Shown piece by piece: positions 41,517-51,854 of a DNA stretch of 64,000 nucleotides (position 1 is the stretch's first letter; each line of letters starts with the position of its first letter). The position numbers and the translations under genes were made by a program. The stretch is from Rhodobacter xanthinilyticus (GTDB lineage: Bacteria > Pseudomonadota > Alphaproteobacteria > Rhodobacterales > Rhodobacteraceae). Location of the stretch: the NCBI RefSeq assembly GCF_001856665.1, contig NZ_CP017781.1, positions 1,459,501 to 1,523,500 of the forward strand. Reading direction: 5' to 3'. The notes under the pieces were generated by a model. It did no database searches and was not told the DNA's origin. It worked only from the letters and a program-made list of their open reading frames with translations.

Positions 41517-42941
41517 TCAATGCGCGACCATCACATGCCGCACGAGCGAGTAATCCTCGAGCGCATAGGAGGACATGTCCTTGCCATAGCCCGATTGTTT
41601 CATCCCGCCATGCGGCATCTCGTTGGTCAGCATGAAATGCGTGTTCACCCAGGTGCAACCGTATTGCAGCCGCGTGGCGACCTCCATGCCCTTCGAGATA
41701 TCCTTGGTCCAGACCGAGGAGGCGAGGCCGTAATCGCTGTCATTGGCCCAAGTCACCGCCTCGTCGGCCTCGGTGAAGCGGGTCACCGAGACGACCGGGC
41801 CGAAGACCTCGCGCCGCACGATCTCGTCGCTTTGCAGCGCGCCCGCGATCACGGTGGGCTTGTAGAAGAAGCCGGGGCTCTCGGGGATCTCGCCGCCGGT
41901 GGCGACCTCGATATGGTTGGCCTCGCGGGCGCGGGCGACAAAGCTCGCCACCCGGTCGCGCTGGCGCATCGAGATCAGGGGCCCGATTTCGTTCAGGCTG
42001 TCATCGGCGTTGCCAAAGCCGATCGTCGAGACCGCATCGGCCAGCGCGGCGACGAATTTCTCGTAGATCGGCGCCTGGGCATAGATCCGGCAGGCGGCGG
42101 TGCAATCCTGGCCCGCGTTGTAATAGCCAAAGGCCCGCAGCCCCGCGACGGTGGCCTCGATATCGGCATCGTCGAAGATGATCACCGGGGCCTTGCCGCC
42201 GAGCTCGAGATGGGTGCGCTTGATCGTCTTGTTCGCCGCCTCGAGGATCTTGCGCCCGGTCGCGATATCGCCGGTGAGCGAGATCATCGCGACCTTCGGG
42301 TGGTTGATCAGCGCCGAGCCGACGCTCTCGCCGCGCCCGAGGATGATGTTCACGACCCCCTCGGGCAGCACCTCGGCGAAGATCTCGGCCATCGCGAGCG
42401 CGGTCAGCGGCGTCTGTTCGGAGGGTTTGAAGACGACCGTATTGCCCGCCGCGATCGCCGGGGCGATCTTCCAGGCCATCATCATCAGCGGATAGTTCCA
42501 CGGCGCGATCGAGGCCACGACGCCGAGCGGGTCGCGCCGGATCATCGAGGTATGGCCCGCCAGATATTCGCCCGCGACCGGGCCGGTCATGCAGCGCACC
42601 GCGCCCGCAAAGAAGCGGAAGCAATCGACGATCGCGGGGAGCTCGTCGCCGAGCGCGAGCTGGCCCGGCTTGCCGCAGTTGAGCGCCTCGAGGGCGGCCA
42701 GCCGCTCGGCCGAGGCCTCGATCTTCTCGGCGATCTTGAGCAGATAGCCCGAGCGCGCGGCCGGCGTGGTGCGCGACCAGCCCGCGAAGGCGGCCTCGGC
42801 CGCGGCCACCGCCGCCTCGACCTGCGCCAGCGACGCCTCGGGCAGCGAGACGATCATCTCGCCGGTGCGCGGGTTCAGGATCTGCTCTTCGGTTTCCGTG
42901 CCGCCGACCAGGTCCGCGCCAATCAACATCTTGGTTTGCAT
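41517..42941 (-). CDS. patD: Gamma-aminobutyraldehyde dehydrogenase-like ALDH
   Basis: The protein has 474 residues from the ATG at 42941 (GGGAGAGGG upstream). It closely follows the PatD/YdcW pattern: [80 protein letters not shown] (Glu), [15 protein letters not shown] (catalytic Cys) and a [30 protein letters not shown] end. It oxidises 4-aminobutanal to 4-aminobutanoate, the second step of putrescine breakdown by transamination. It is the last gene of a ydcSTUV-like transporter operon, the same gene order as in E. coli, which supports the assignment. Confidence 0.85.
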   Translation of the reverse strand: MQTKMLIGADLVGGTETEEQILNPRTGEMIVSLPEASLAQVEAAVAAAEAAFAGWSRTTPAARSGYLLKIAEKIEASAERLAALEALNCGKPGQLALGDELPAIVDCFRFFAGAVRCMTGPVAGEYLAGHTSMIRRDPLGVVASIAPWNYPLMMMAWKIAPAIAAGNTVVFKPSEQTPLTALAMAEIFAEVLPEGVVNIILGRGESVGSALINHPKVAMISLTGDIATGRKILEAANKTIKRTHLELGGKAPVIIFDDADIEATVAGLRAFGYYNAGQDCTAACRIYAQAPIYEKFVAALADAVSTIGFGNADDSLNEIGPLISMRQRDRVASFVARAREANHIEVATGGEIPESPGFFYKPTVIAGALQSDEIVRREVFGPVVSVTRFTEADEAVTWANDSDYGLASSVWTKDISKGMEVATRLQYGCTWVNTHFMLTNEMPHGGMKQSGYGKDMSSYALEDYSLVRHVMVAH

Positions 42942-42964
42942 GGGGTTTTCCCTCTCCCTTCGGG

Positions 42965-43774
42965 TCATTTCTCGGCGCCGGCGGTCGATTCGCCGTCGCG
43001 GGTCAGGTAATAGGCGGCCACGATCGGGATCACCGTGACCAGCACCACCGCCATCGCGACCACATTGGTCACCGGGCGTTGACGCGGGCGCACGAGCTCT
43101 TCGAGCATCCAGATCGGCAGCGTGGTTTGCTGCCCCGCGGTGAAGGTGGTCACGATCACCTCATCGAAGCTGAGCGCGAAGGCGAGCATGCCCCCGGCGA
43201 GCAGAGCGGTCGCGATATTGGGCAAGATCACCAGACGGAAGGTCTGCAGCCCATCCGCGCCCAGATCCATCGCCGCATCGATCAGCGCCGCATTCTGGCG
43301 GCGGAACCGCGCGACCGCGTTGTTGTAGACGATCACGATGCAGAAGGTCGCGTGACCGAGCACGATCGTCCAGGTGCTGAACGGGATCTCGAGGAGCGCG
43401 AAGGCCGAGCGCAGCGAGATGCCGGTGATGATGCCGGGCAGCGCGATCGGCAAGATCACGAGGAGCGAGATCGTCTCGCGGCCGAAGAAGCGCGAGCGCG
43501 CCACGGCGGCGGCGGTGAGCGTGCCCATGATGAGCGCGATCGCCGTCGAGATCGCCGCGACCTTGACCGAGAGGCCGAGCGCCTCCCAGACATCGCCGCG
43601 CCCGAGCGTGACACCGAGCCATTTCAGCGTGAAGCCCGGCGGCGGCCATTGGAAGCTCTTTTCCTCGGTCGAGAAGGCATAGAGGAAGATCAGCGCGATC
43701 GGCGCGAGCAGGAAGACGAGCCCGGCGGCGGCGGAGAGTTTGAGCGCAAGCGGCGCACGGGTCTCAGAGTGCAT
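42965..43774 (-). CDS. ABC transporter permease, PotC/YdcV-like
   Basis: A 269-residue inner-membrane permease with six helices. It has the EAA-type coupling loop near residues 165-185 ([27 protein letters not shown]) and [39 protein letters not shown], typical of polyamine PotC/YdcV subunits. Its ATG overlaps the end of the PotB/YdcU-like gene by 11 bp. It lies 23 bp before patD. Confidence 0.9.
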   Translation of the reverse strand: MHSETRAPLALKLSAAAGLVFLLAPIALIFLYAFSTEEKSFQWPPPGFTLKWLGVTLGRGDVWEALGLSVKVAAISTAIALIMGTLTAAAVARSRFFGRETISLLVILPIALPGIITGISLRSAFALLEIPFSTWTIVLGHATFCIVIVYNNAVARFRRQNAALIDAAMDLGADGLQTFRLVILPNIATALLAGGMLAFALSFDEVIVTTFTAGQQTTLPIWMLEELVRPRQRPVTNVVAMAVVLVTVIPIVAAYYLTRDGESTAGAEK

Positions 43775-44698
43775 CGAAAGCCCCCAGTTTGCGGGCGATC
43801 GTCAGATAGACGCCCATGATCACGATCGGCACCACGGTGAAGGCGGCGGCGAGCGGGATATTGCCGGCCGTGCCTTGCTGCATGTAGACCGCCTGGCCGA
43901 GGAAGAGCCGCCCCGAGCCCACGATCTGCGGGATGATGTAATCGCCCAAGGTGAGCGAGAAGGTGAAGATCGACCCCGCCACGACGCCCGGCAGCGCGAG
44001 CGGCGCGAGCACCATCCAGAAGCTCTGGCGCGGGGTGGCGCCGAGATCGGCCGCCGCCTCGAGGAGCGGCGCGGGCACGCGCTCGAGCGCGGCCTGCATC
44101 GGGATGATCATGTAGGGCAGCCAGATATAGGTGAAGACGAGGAAGGTGCCGAGATAGCTCACCGAGAGCGAGTTGCCCCCCACCACCGGCAGGCCGAGCA
44201 CCGCGTCGAGGAGCCAGCCCAGATGCAGCTTGGCAAAGATCCAGGTCAGGATGCCTTCCTTCGCGAGCACCAGTTTCCAAGCATAGACCTTGACCAGATA
44301 GCTCGACCACAGGGGCAGCATCACCCCGATATAGAAGAGCGCCTTGAGCCGGCCCTTGGCATAGCGCGCGGCGAAATAGGCGATCGGGAAGGCGAGCGCC
44401 ACCGAGGCGAGCGTCACCGAAGCCGCCATCACCACGGTGCGCGCGATGATGTCGAAATTCGCCGGGCGCAGCAGTTCCGCATAGGTCTTCAGCGTCGGCT
44501 CGCGCACCACCACGCCGGAAAATTCGTCGATCGAGAAGAAGCTCTGCATCAGGAGCGCGATCAGCGCGCCGATATAGACGATGCCGAGCCAAAGCACGAT
44601 CGGCAGCACCATGAGAAGCGTGAAGAGCCCCGGATGGCGCAAGATCCATTCCACCGCGCGCGGCGCAAGGCCTTGACGCGGCGGGAAAATCGCCTCGC

Positions 44699-44702
<4 letters not shown>
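43764..44702 (-). CDS. ABC transporter permease, PotB/YdcU-like
   Basis: A 312-residue permease with six to seven helices and a long N-terminal periplasmic loop (FFSIDEFSGVVVREPTLKTYAELLRPANFDII) as in PotB. The EAA loop is PAPLLEAAADLGATPRQSFWMVLAPLALPGV, followed by FTFSLTLGDYIIPQIVGSGRLFLGQAVYMQQ. It overlaps the ATPase gene by 4 bp and the second permease by 11 bp. The two permeases would form the channel heterodimer for polyamine or a related substrate. Confidence 0.9.
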
Positions 44703-45682
<980 letters not shown>

Positions 45683-45744
45683 CGTCAGTCTTTCCGGGGG
45701 GGGAGGGGGGCCCGAGGCGCAGGCCTCGGGCCGGGGGAGGGGCG

Positions 45745-46911
45745 TCAGCCGCCCATCACGGCGATATAATCGGACACCCAGCGGTGATAGGGCACGCAGC
45801 CGCCCGCCTCGCAAGACGAGGTCGGCGTGCGCCAGAACCAGATCTTGTCGAAATCACCCAAGCCATTGGCGGCGCAGCCCTCGGCGGTCTGCATCCCCGA
45901 GCCGTCGGTGCAGGCCTCGGGCACCGAGGGCACGGCGCCGAACCAGACCGAGAGATCCGATTGCAGGTTCGAGTTGAGCGCATGTTCCATGAAGAGATAG
46001 GCGCAGGTCGGATGCGCGGCCTCGGAATGGAGCATCAGGCTGTCGGCCCAGCCGCTCGCGCCCTCGACCGGCACGGTCGAGCCGACGGGCTGGCCCTCGG
46101 CCTTCAGGAGGTTGACCTGGAACGGCCAGCTCGAGGAGGCGACCATGCCCTCGTTCTTGAAATCGTCGATCTGCACCATCGCGTCGTGCCAGTAGCGCGA
46201 GACGAGCTTGCGCTGGCCCTTTAGGAGCTCGAGCGCCGCGGCATATTGATCCTCGTTGAGCTCATAGGGGTTCTCGATGCCGAGCTCGGGGCGCGTGGCC
46301 TTGAGGTAAAGCGCCGCGTCGGCGATGTAGATCGGGCCGTCATAGGCCTGCACGCGGCCCTCGTTGGGCTTGCCATCGGGCAGATCCTGCGGCTCGAACA
46401 CCACCGACCAGCTCGTCGGCGCCTCCTTGAAGGTCTCGGTGTTATACATCAGCACATTCGGCCCCCACATGAAGGGCACGCCGTAATGCACGCCCTCCGA
46501 GGTGTGCCAGGGCGCGTCCTTCAGCCGGTCATCGACCCGGTTCCAATGCGGGATCAGTGCGGTGTTGATCGGCGCGACCTTCTTGCCCGCGATCAGCCGC
46601 AGCGAGGCGTCGCCCGAAGCGGTCACGAGGTCAAAGCCGCCCTGGTTCATCAGCGAGACCATCTCGTCGGAGGTGCCGGCGGTCTTGACCTCGACCTTGC
46701 AGCTCGTCGCCTCCTCGAATTTGCTCACCCAGTCATAGGCCGGGTCGGTCTCGCCGCGTTCGATATAGCCCGGCCAGGCCACGATCGAGAGCGCGCCCTC
46801 GGGCGTGCCGAGCGCGTCGAGCATCTCGGCCGCAGCCGGGCCCGCAAGCCCCGTGCCGATCGCCGCCGCAAGCGCAAAGGCCGAGGCGCCGGCCTTGAGA
46901 AATTGGGTCAT
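45745..46911 (-). CDS. Periplasmic polyamine-type binding protein, YdcS/PotD-like
   Basis: The protein has 388 residues from the ATG at 46911; an ATG at 46917 lies too close to the AGGGA ribosome-binding sequence. A signal peptide (to about residue 29, AGPAAAEM) precedes a class II binding protein (LSIVAWPGYIERGETDPAYDWVSKFEEATSCKVEVKTAGTSDEMVSLMNQGGFDLVTASGDASLRL, VPFMWGPNVLMYNTE). The gene order and the adjacent patD point to putrescine or an amino-butyrate-like ligand. The C-terminus has four Cys, likely disulfides. First gene of the operon; the intergenic region upstream has a palindrome. Confidence 0.9.
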   Translation of the reverse strand: MTQFLKAGASAFALAAAIGTGLAGPAAAEMLDALGTPEGALSIVAWPGYIERGETDPAYDWVSKFEEATSCKVEVKTAGTSDEMVSLMNQGGFDLVTASGDASLRLIAGKKVAPINTALIPHWNRVDDRLKDAPWHTSEGVHYGVPFMWGPNVLMYNTETFKEAPTSWSVVFEPQDLPDGKPNEGRVQAYDGPIYIADAALYLKATRPELGIENPYELNEDQYAAALELLKGQRKLVSRYWHDAMVQIDDFKNEGMVASSSWPFQVNLLKAEGQPVGSTVPVEGASGWADSLMLHSEAAHPTCAYLFMEHALNSNLQSDLSVWFGAVPSVPEACTDGSGMQTAEGCAANGLGDFDKIWFWRTPTSSCEAGGCVPYHRWVSDYIAVMGG

Positions 46912-47023
46912 CTGCATCTTCCCTGTTGATGGTTGTTGTCGATGGGGCGTGCCGCCCCTTGCGCCCGAGCCTGCGCCGCGCGGCGGGTTTTCGCAAATTC
47001 AATTATCCGAAGAGTGGTTTCGG

Positions 47024-47043
47024 AATTTCCGATACCGGAAATT
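47024..47043. promoter_or_regulatory. LysR-type palindrome upstream of the ydc-like operon
   Basis: A 20-bp near-palindrome (AATTTCCG-ATAC-CGGAAATT, 18 of 20 positions symmetric) overlaps the stop codon of the neighbouring lysR gene and lies 113 bp upstream of the binding-protein ATG. A shorter dyad CCGAA-N6-TTCGG is just beside it (47008-47023). Likely operator for that LysR protein. Confidence 0.55.
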
Positions 47044-47944
47044 ATCGTGCCACGCGTTGGGTTTGCGCGGCCATGATGAACTCGCGCGCGGGCGCCGCGA
47101 GCGGCGCGCCCTTGCGCCAGACCACCCCCACCTGCACCACCGGCAAGCTGCCCGAGACATCGCGCGAGACGATCCGGTCGCCTTCGAGCGACCAGCGCCG
47201 ATAGACGAGCTCGGGCAGGAGCGCGACCCCCGCGCCGGTGGCGACGAGCGAGCGCACCGCCTCCACCGAGCGGGTGCGAAACGCCACCCGTGGGCGCGCG
47301 CCAAAGGCGCCCAGGAGCTTGCGCGTCGCCTCCTCGATCTCGTCGAGGCGCAACATGATCATCGGCTCGCCCGCCAGATCCTCGATCGCGACCGAGGTGC
47401 GGGTGGCGAGCTCATGGCCGTTGGGCAGCCACAGCTGATAGGGCGAGACCTCGAGGATCTCGGCCTGCAACGCCATCCGGTCGCGCAGGTTCGAGGTCAC
47501 CATCACCGCCACATCGAGCTCGCCCCCGACCAGCAGATGCTCGAGATAATCGCCCGAATCCTCGAGCGCGGTAACCTCGACATTGGGGTTGGCGCGGCGA
47601 AACCGCGCGAGGATGTCGGAGAGCACATAGCCCGCGACGAGCGAGGTCACGCCGACATTGAGCCGCCCCGACAAGGGCTCGCGGTCGAGCGCGACGGCTT
47701 TGCGCGCATCCGCCACATCGGCCAGAATCGCCGCCGCATGGCGCAGGAACTGGTGCCCCTTCTGGGTGATCTCGAGCCCGCGCGGGTGGCGCTCGAAGAG
47801 CTGCACGCCGAGATCGGCCTCGAGCTCGCGCACCGCCTCGGTGACCGAACTTTGCGAGATCGCGAGCGATTGCGCCGCGCCCGAGACCGTGCCGCTTTCG
47901 GCCGCGGCCACGAAATAGCGCAGCTGGCGCAGGGTGAAGGCCAT
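47042..47944 (-). CDS. LysR-family regulator next to the polyamine operon
   Basis: The protein has 300 residues from the ATG at 47944 (GGAGA upstream); codons further upstream are not LTTR-like. The HTH covers about residues 1-60 (FTLRQLRYFVAAAESGTVSGAAQSLAISQSSVTEAVRELEADLGVQLFERHPRGLEITQKG). The effector domain starts near 90 (LNVGVTSLVAGYVLSDILARFRRANPNVEVTALED). It is transcribed toward the ydc-like operon on the same strand and is divergent from the arginase gene, so it could control either or both. Confidence 0.9.
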   Translation of the reverse strand: MAFTLRQLRYFVAAAESGTVSGAAQSLAISQSSVTEAVRELEADLGVQLFERHPRGLEITQKGHQFLRHAAAILADVADARKAVALDREPLSGRLNVGVTSLVAGYVLSDILARFRRANPNVEVTALEDSGDYLEHLLVGGELDVAVMVTSNLRDRMALQAEILEVSPYQLWLPNGHELATRTSVAIEDLAGEPMIMLRLDEIEEATRKLLGAFGARPRVAFRTRSVEAVRSLVATGAGVALLPELVYRRWSLEGDRIVSRDVSGSLPVVQVGVVWRKGAPLAAPAREFIMAAQTQRVAR

Positions 47945-48098
47945 CAGGAACGTGTCTCCGGGGCGGGGGCAGGGGGTGGGGCGGCGGGCAGGGCTTACGC
48001 GCCCGATTACACCGCGCCCGGCGGCCGATGACAAGGCGCATTGCGGCGCGGGGCGCGGCGCTTTAGCCTGACGGCGACAGGTCCGACAGGAGAGCAAG

Positions 48099-49025
48099 AT
48101 GCCCAAGACCATTCTGATCGGCGCGCCGATCCAATCCGGCGCGGCGCAACCGGGCTGCCTGATGGGGCCGGCGAGTCTGCGCACGGCGGGGCTGCCGGCG
48201 GTTCTGGCCGAGCTCGGCTGGCAGGTCGAGGACCGCGGCGATCTGGCGATCGGGGCGCAGGCGGCGCGCGCGCATGCCAACCCCGCGATCCATGATCTGG
48301 CCGAGACCGCGGCCTGGATCGGGGCGCTGACCGAGGCCGCCTACGCCGCCGCGCGCGAGAGCGACCGGCCGGTGTTTTTGGGCGGCGATCATGCGCTCGC
48401 GGCCGGCACGATCGCGGGCGTGGCGCGCGCCGCGGCCGAGGCGGGGGCGCCGCTCTTCGTGCTCTGGCTCGATGCCCATACCGATCTGCACACGCTCGCA
48501 ACCACCGAAAGCGGCAACCTGCATGGCACGCCGGTGGCCTATCTGATTGGCGAGGAAGGGTTTTCCGACTATCCGCCGCTCAGCCACCCGGTCGCGCCGG
48601 AAAACATCTGCATGATGGGCATTCGCTCGGTCGACCCGGCCGAGCGCGCCCGGCTGCGCGCCTGCCCGATCGAGGTCCATGACATGCGCGCGCTCGATGA
48701 AACCGGGGTGCTGGCGCCTTTGCGGGCGTTTTTGGCGCGCGTGCGGGCGGCGGGCGGGCGGCTCCATGTCAGCCTCGATGTCGATTTCCTCGACCCCGCG
48801 ATCGCGCCTGCGGTCGGCACCACCGTGCCCGGCGGCGCCACCTTCCGCGAGGCGCATCTGATCATGGAGGAGCTCTGCGACGCGGGCCTCGTGACCTCGC
48901 TCGACCTCGTCGAGCTCAACCCTTTCCTCGATGAGCGCGGCCGCACCGCGAAACTCTTGACCGACCTCACCGCGAGCCTCTTCGGGCGGCGCGTGCTCGA
49001 CCGGATGACCCGCAGCTTCGGCTGA
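48099..49025 (+). CDS. rocF: Arginase
   Basis: A 308-residue ureohydrolase with the three Mn-binding motifs: GGDHALAAG (His), LWLDAHTDLHT (Asp-x-His-x-Asp) and LHVSLDVDFLDP (Asp-x-Asp). IQSGAAQPGCLMGPASLRTAGL at the N-terminus and SGNLHGTPVAYLIG are typical of arginases rather than agmatinases. It would hydrolyse arginine to ornithine and urea, feeding the polyamine/proline pathways. AGGAG lies 7 bp upstream. It is divergent from the lysR gene, and followed by an unrelated convergent gene. Confidence 0.92.
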   Translation: MPKTILIGAPIQSGAAQPGCLMGPASLRTAGLPAVLAELGWQVEDRGDLAIGAQAARAHANPAIHDLAETAAWIGALTEAAYAAARESDRPVFLGGDHALAAGTIAGVARAAAEAGAPLFVLWLDAHTDLHTLATTESGNLHGTPVAYLIGEEGFSDYPPLSHPVAPENICMMGIRSVDPAERARLRACPIEVHDMRALDETGVLAPLRAFLARVRAAGGRLHVSLDVDFLDPAIAPAVGTTVPGGATFREAHLIMEELCDAGLVTSLDLVELNPFLDERGRTAKLLTDLTASLFGRRVLDRMTRSFG

Positions 49026-49049
49026 ACGGGTGGGGCCGGGGGAGGGCGC

Positions 49050-50003
49050 TCAGCCCTCCTCGGCCTCGCGCAGCTCCTCGGGCAGGAGCGCGGGCGGCGC
49101 CGCGCCCCCGATCGGGTCGAGGAGCAAAGCCTCGGCGCGCGCCGCGCGGCCCTCGGGCTCGCCCACCAGATCCCACAGCGCCCGCATATCCGCCTCGAAC
49201 CGCGCCTCGGCGATCTCGCCGCCGTCGCGCAGCCGCTCGATCTCCTGCATGACGCCGACCGCATAATCCTTCAGCCCGAGCGCCAGCGCGCTGGCCTCGG
49301 CGGTCTGGTCATGGCGAATCGCATGGGCGAAGGCGAAGAGCACCACCTGCGAGGCGGCCTCGCCGGGCCGGTCGCCCGCGCCGAGGCGGGAGGTCAGCAG
49401 CTCCTCGCCCGCCCAGGTCAGCTCCATCCCGAGGCTGCCGAGCAGCTCGCGAATCGCCTCGATCTGGCCCGGATCGACGGCGAAAACGGCGGGCGCGGCC
49501 TCAGGCAGACCGCCGAGCGTATCGGTATAGGCGTCGAGCGGCATCGGCTTTTCCGCCGCCGCGCGGCGGGGTTTTTTCGGCTTTGCGGGGGCGGGGGCCA
49601 CCGGCGCTGCAGGCTCTTCGACGATCTCGGGCGCCGCCTCCGGCTCGGGCACGGGTTCGGGCGCGGGTTCAGGGGTGGGCTCGGGCTCCGGCACGAACTC
49701 TTCCGCCGCCGCAAGGGCCGCCTCCGCCGCCGCCGGGCGCACGAGCGCGAGCCCGGAGGCCGTCAGCCCGACCAAAAGCGTCGCCCGCGCCCCGATCAGG
49801 CGCCGGAAAAACCCCGGCTGAAAGTCGATTTCCTCAATGAAACCAAGGCCCTTGAGCCGGTTCACCGGGCGCGCGACCTCGATCCCCTGGCCCCGCGCCG
49901 CGACCTGCAAGGCGCCGCGCTCCACCGGTTTGCGATCCGCGCCGAGCTCGGCGAGGACCTCGAGAAGGGCGATCTCACTGCGGTCGAGGGAAGGGTTTTG
50001 CAT
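49050..50003 (-). CDS. Unknown protein with winged-helix-like N-terminus and Pro/Glu linker
   Basis: A 317-residue protein not assigned to a family. Residues 5-75 look like a winged helix of MarR/Rrf2 type (LDRSEIALLEVLAELGADRKPVERGALQVAARGQGIEVARPVNRLKGLGFIEEID), with the hydrophobic spacing of helix-turn-helix plus wing. A Pro/Glu-rich disordered segment follows (about 105-135), then a Lys/Pro-rich stretch (140-152, PAKPKKPRRAAAEKP). The C-terminal 165-residue domain is mainly helical (DPGQIEAIRELLGSLGMELTWAGEELLTSR..., ASALALGLKDYAVGVMQEIERLRDGG). Possibly a DNA-bound scaffold or regulator. No neighbours clarify its role. Confidence 0.6.
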   Translation of the reverse strand: MQNPSLDRSEIALLEVLAELGADRKPVERGALQVAARGQGIEVARPVNRLKGLGFIEEIDFQPGFFRRLIGARATLLVGLTASGLALVRPAAAEAALAAAEEFVPEPEPTPEPAPEPVPEPEAAPEIVEEPAAPVAPAPAKPKKPRRAAAEKPMPLDAYTDTLGGLPEAAPAVFAVDPGQIEAIRELLGSLGMELTWAGEELLTSRLGAGDRPGEAASQVVLFAFAHAIRHDQTAEASALALGLKDYAVGVMQEIERLRDGGEIAEARFEADMRALWDLVGEPEGRAARAEALLLDPIGGAAPPALLPEELREAEEG

Positions 50004-50093
50004 CGGGCACTCCTGTCAGAGGGCGCGAGATCGCAGATTGCCGCGGCCGGGTCAACGCACCCCGGCGCGCACGCGCGAAATTGTGCGCAAGCC

Positions 50094-50933
50094 TCAGCCG
50101 AGCTCCATCGTCGCGATCGCTTGCAACATCGGGCCGGGCGTGGGCGCGGGGCCGCGATACATCCGCGCGGTGGCGAAGGTCTCGACAAAGCCGAGCGCGA
50201 GGAGCCGCGCCGCGAGCGCCCGGTTCGCCTCGGGCAGATCGAGCGCCACCGGGCCCGCGCCGCCCAAGGCGGCCACCGCGCCCTGCGCCAGCGTGAGCGC
50301 GCGCCCCGCATCGGGGGCGAGGAGCGGGCCGATCTTGGCGCCCCGCGCGCAGGTGCGAATCGTCACGAGCCCCTCCGGCCCCGCCGCGCCCTCGGCCAGA
50401 AGGCTCACCCGCCCCGGCGCGGGCGCGAGCCAGGCGCGCAGGAAGGCGGGCCGGGCAAAGCCGTTCGCGGCGACATCAAGCGCGATCAGCGCGGGCAGAT
50501 CGGAGGGCGCGACCGCGCGCAGGCCCCCGCCCGACGCGCCGGCGAGCCCCCCCTCGAAGCGCCGCGTGGCGCCTGCGCGCACGAACCCCGCGCGCGCGTA
50601 ATTCGCCTCCTGCGCCGCCACGCCATCGAGCCCGACCGTGCGCACCCCGGCATGGGCGAGCCCGTGGCGCCACAGCGCCGAGCCGATGCCGCGGCCGCGA
50701 TACTCCGGCCGGCACAGATAAAGCCCCAGAAAGGCGAGATCGGCGGAATGGTTGACCACCGAGATCGCCGCGACCGGCCCCGCGCCGGGCGCTTCGGCGA
50801 GGAAAAACCCGTCGCCGTCCGCCGCATGGAAGGCCGACGCATCGGCGCGCCCGGGGTTCCAGCCCTCGACGGCGGCCCAATCGAGCATCAGCGCCACCTC
50901 CTCGGCGCGGGCGGTGCGCAGCGTCACGCTCAT
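50094..50933 (-). CDS. GNAT-family N-acetyltransferase
   Basis: The protein has 279 residues from the ATG at 50933, which overlaps the gntR stop (ATGA). The GNAT core is at about residues 5-130: TLRTARAEEVALMLDWAAVEGWNPG, then LYLCRPEYRGRGIGSALWRHGLAHAG with the acetyl-CoA-binding R-G-x-G-I-G-S. A second, poorly conserved acetyltransferase-like half follows (to residue 279), as in YitH-type double-GNAT proteins. The acceptor is unknown. It is co-transcribed with the GntR regulator. Confidence 0.85.
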   Translation of the reverse strand: MSVTLRTARAEEVALMLDWAAVEGWNPGRADASAFHAADGDGFFLAEAPGAGPVAAISVVNHSADLAFLGLYLCRPEYRGRGIGSALWRHGLAHAGVRTVGLDGVAAQEANYARAGFVRAGATRRFEGGLAGASGGGLRAVAPSDLPALIALDVAANGFARPAFLRAWLAPAPGRVSLLAEGAAGPEGLVTIRTCARGAKIGPLLAPDAGRALTLAQGAVAALGGAGPVALDLPEANRALAARLLALGFVETFATARMYRGPAPTPGPMLQAIATMELG

Positions 50934-51613
50934 CCCCCCAGCGCCTCCTTGAGCGAGCGCGGCGCCGAGGGCGTGTTGCGCAGATCGAGCGAGGAGAGCA
51001 GGTCGAGCAGGTGGCTCTTCATCAGCTCCTCCGCCCGCGCCCCGTCCCGCGCCGCCATCGCATCGAGCAGCGCGTGATGGGCGTGGCTCTCGCACAGCGC
51101 CGCGCGGCGTTGCCAGTAAAGCGCGATGATCAGCGAGGAGCGCGCGACAAGCTGGCTGATGAACTCCGCGATCGTCGCCTGTTGGGCGATCCGGGCGATC
51201 TCGATGTGGAAGAGCCCCGAGAGATAGAGCGCGCGGCCCATCTGCCCGGCATGGAGCGCGGCATGTTCCTCGTCGATATGGTGGCGCAGCGCGGCCAGAT
51301 CCTCGGGCGTGACGCGCTCGGCGGCCGAGCGCGCAGTGCGCGGCTCCAAAAGCGCGCGCGCCTCGAAGACCTCGCGCGCCTCGCGCACGCTGGGCTGGGC
51401 GACAAAGGCGCCGCGGTTGCGCTTGAGCTCGACCAGCCGGTCATGGGCGAGGCGTTGGAGTGCGGCGCGCACCACCGTGCGCGAGACGCCGAAGATCTCG
51501 CCCACCTCATCCTCGGCGAGTTTCGCGCCCGGCGCGATGCGGTGTTCATGGATCGCGAGCGCAAGATCCGCGGCGATGCCATCGGCGGTGGTTTCGGAAA
51601 CGGGTGCGTCCAT
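50930..51613 (-). CDS. GntR/FCD-family transcriptional regulator
   Basis: A 227-residue regulator. The winged HTH covers about residues 8-75 (ADLALAIHEHRIAPGAKLAEDEVGEIFGVSRTVVRAALQRLAHDRLVELKRNRGAFVAQPS). The FCD all-helical effector domain covers about 82-220 (REVFEARALLEPRTARSAA, HIDEEHAALHAG, LSGLFHIEIARIA, SHAHHALLDAMAARDGARAEELMKSHL) with metal-ligand His. The ATG at 51613 follows AGGAT. It is divergent from an ABC transporter/racemase operon and very likely controls it through the TTGTATACAA site. Confidence 0.9.
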   Translation of the reverse strand: MDAPVSETTADGIAADLALAIHEHRIAPGAKLAEDEVGEIFGVSRTVVRAALQRLAHDRLVELKRNRGAFVAQPSVREAREVFEARALLEPRTARSAAERVTPEDLAALRHHIDEEHAALHAGQMGRALYLSGLFHIEIARIAQQATIAEFISQLVARSSLIIALYWQRRAALCESHAHHALLDAMAARDGARAEELMKSHLLDLLSSLDLRNTPSAPRSLKEALGG

Positions 51614-51697
51614 CGGAGGATCCTTTCGCCGCCGAGAGTGTGCCGCGCGGGGGGGGCGGCGCAAGGGGCGGGGGTGATTCCCTCTCGGGATGCGAAA

Positions 51698-51707
51698 TTG
51701 TATACAA
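51698..51707. promoter_or_regulatory. Probable GntR operator
   Basis: TTGTATACAA is a perfect 10-bp palindrome in the 241-bp divergent region between gntR and the ABC operon. It resembles known FCD-GntR sites (TTGTATACAA or TNGTNNNACNA type). The surroundings are AT-rich compared with the rest of the window, consistent with a promoter region. Confidence 0.6.
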
Positions 51708-51854
51708 AACCTGGCAAAGATTGTGCGCAGAATTTCGCAAAGCGCATAAACTTTCGGGCTCAGGGTTTTCACCCCGCCGCGGCGCAGAAAAACCTGGTTC
51801 GGGCGGCGCGGCCGAGCGCAGGCTTGGGGCAGATAAAGCGAAAGGACGTCCGCG

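Noticed and set aside
47945-48098. Shared operator between lysR and the arginase gene
   Set aside because: No convincing T-N11-A dyad was seen in this divergent gap. The only strong palindrome near this regulator is at 47024-47043.
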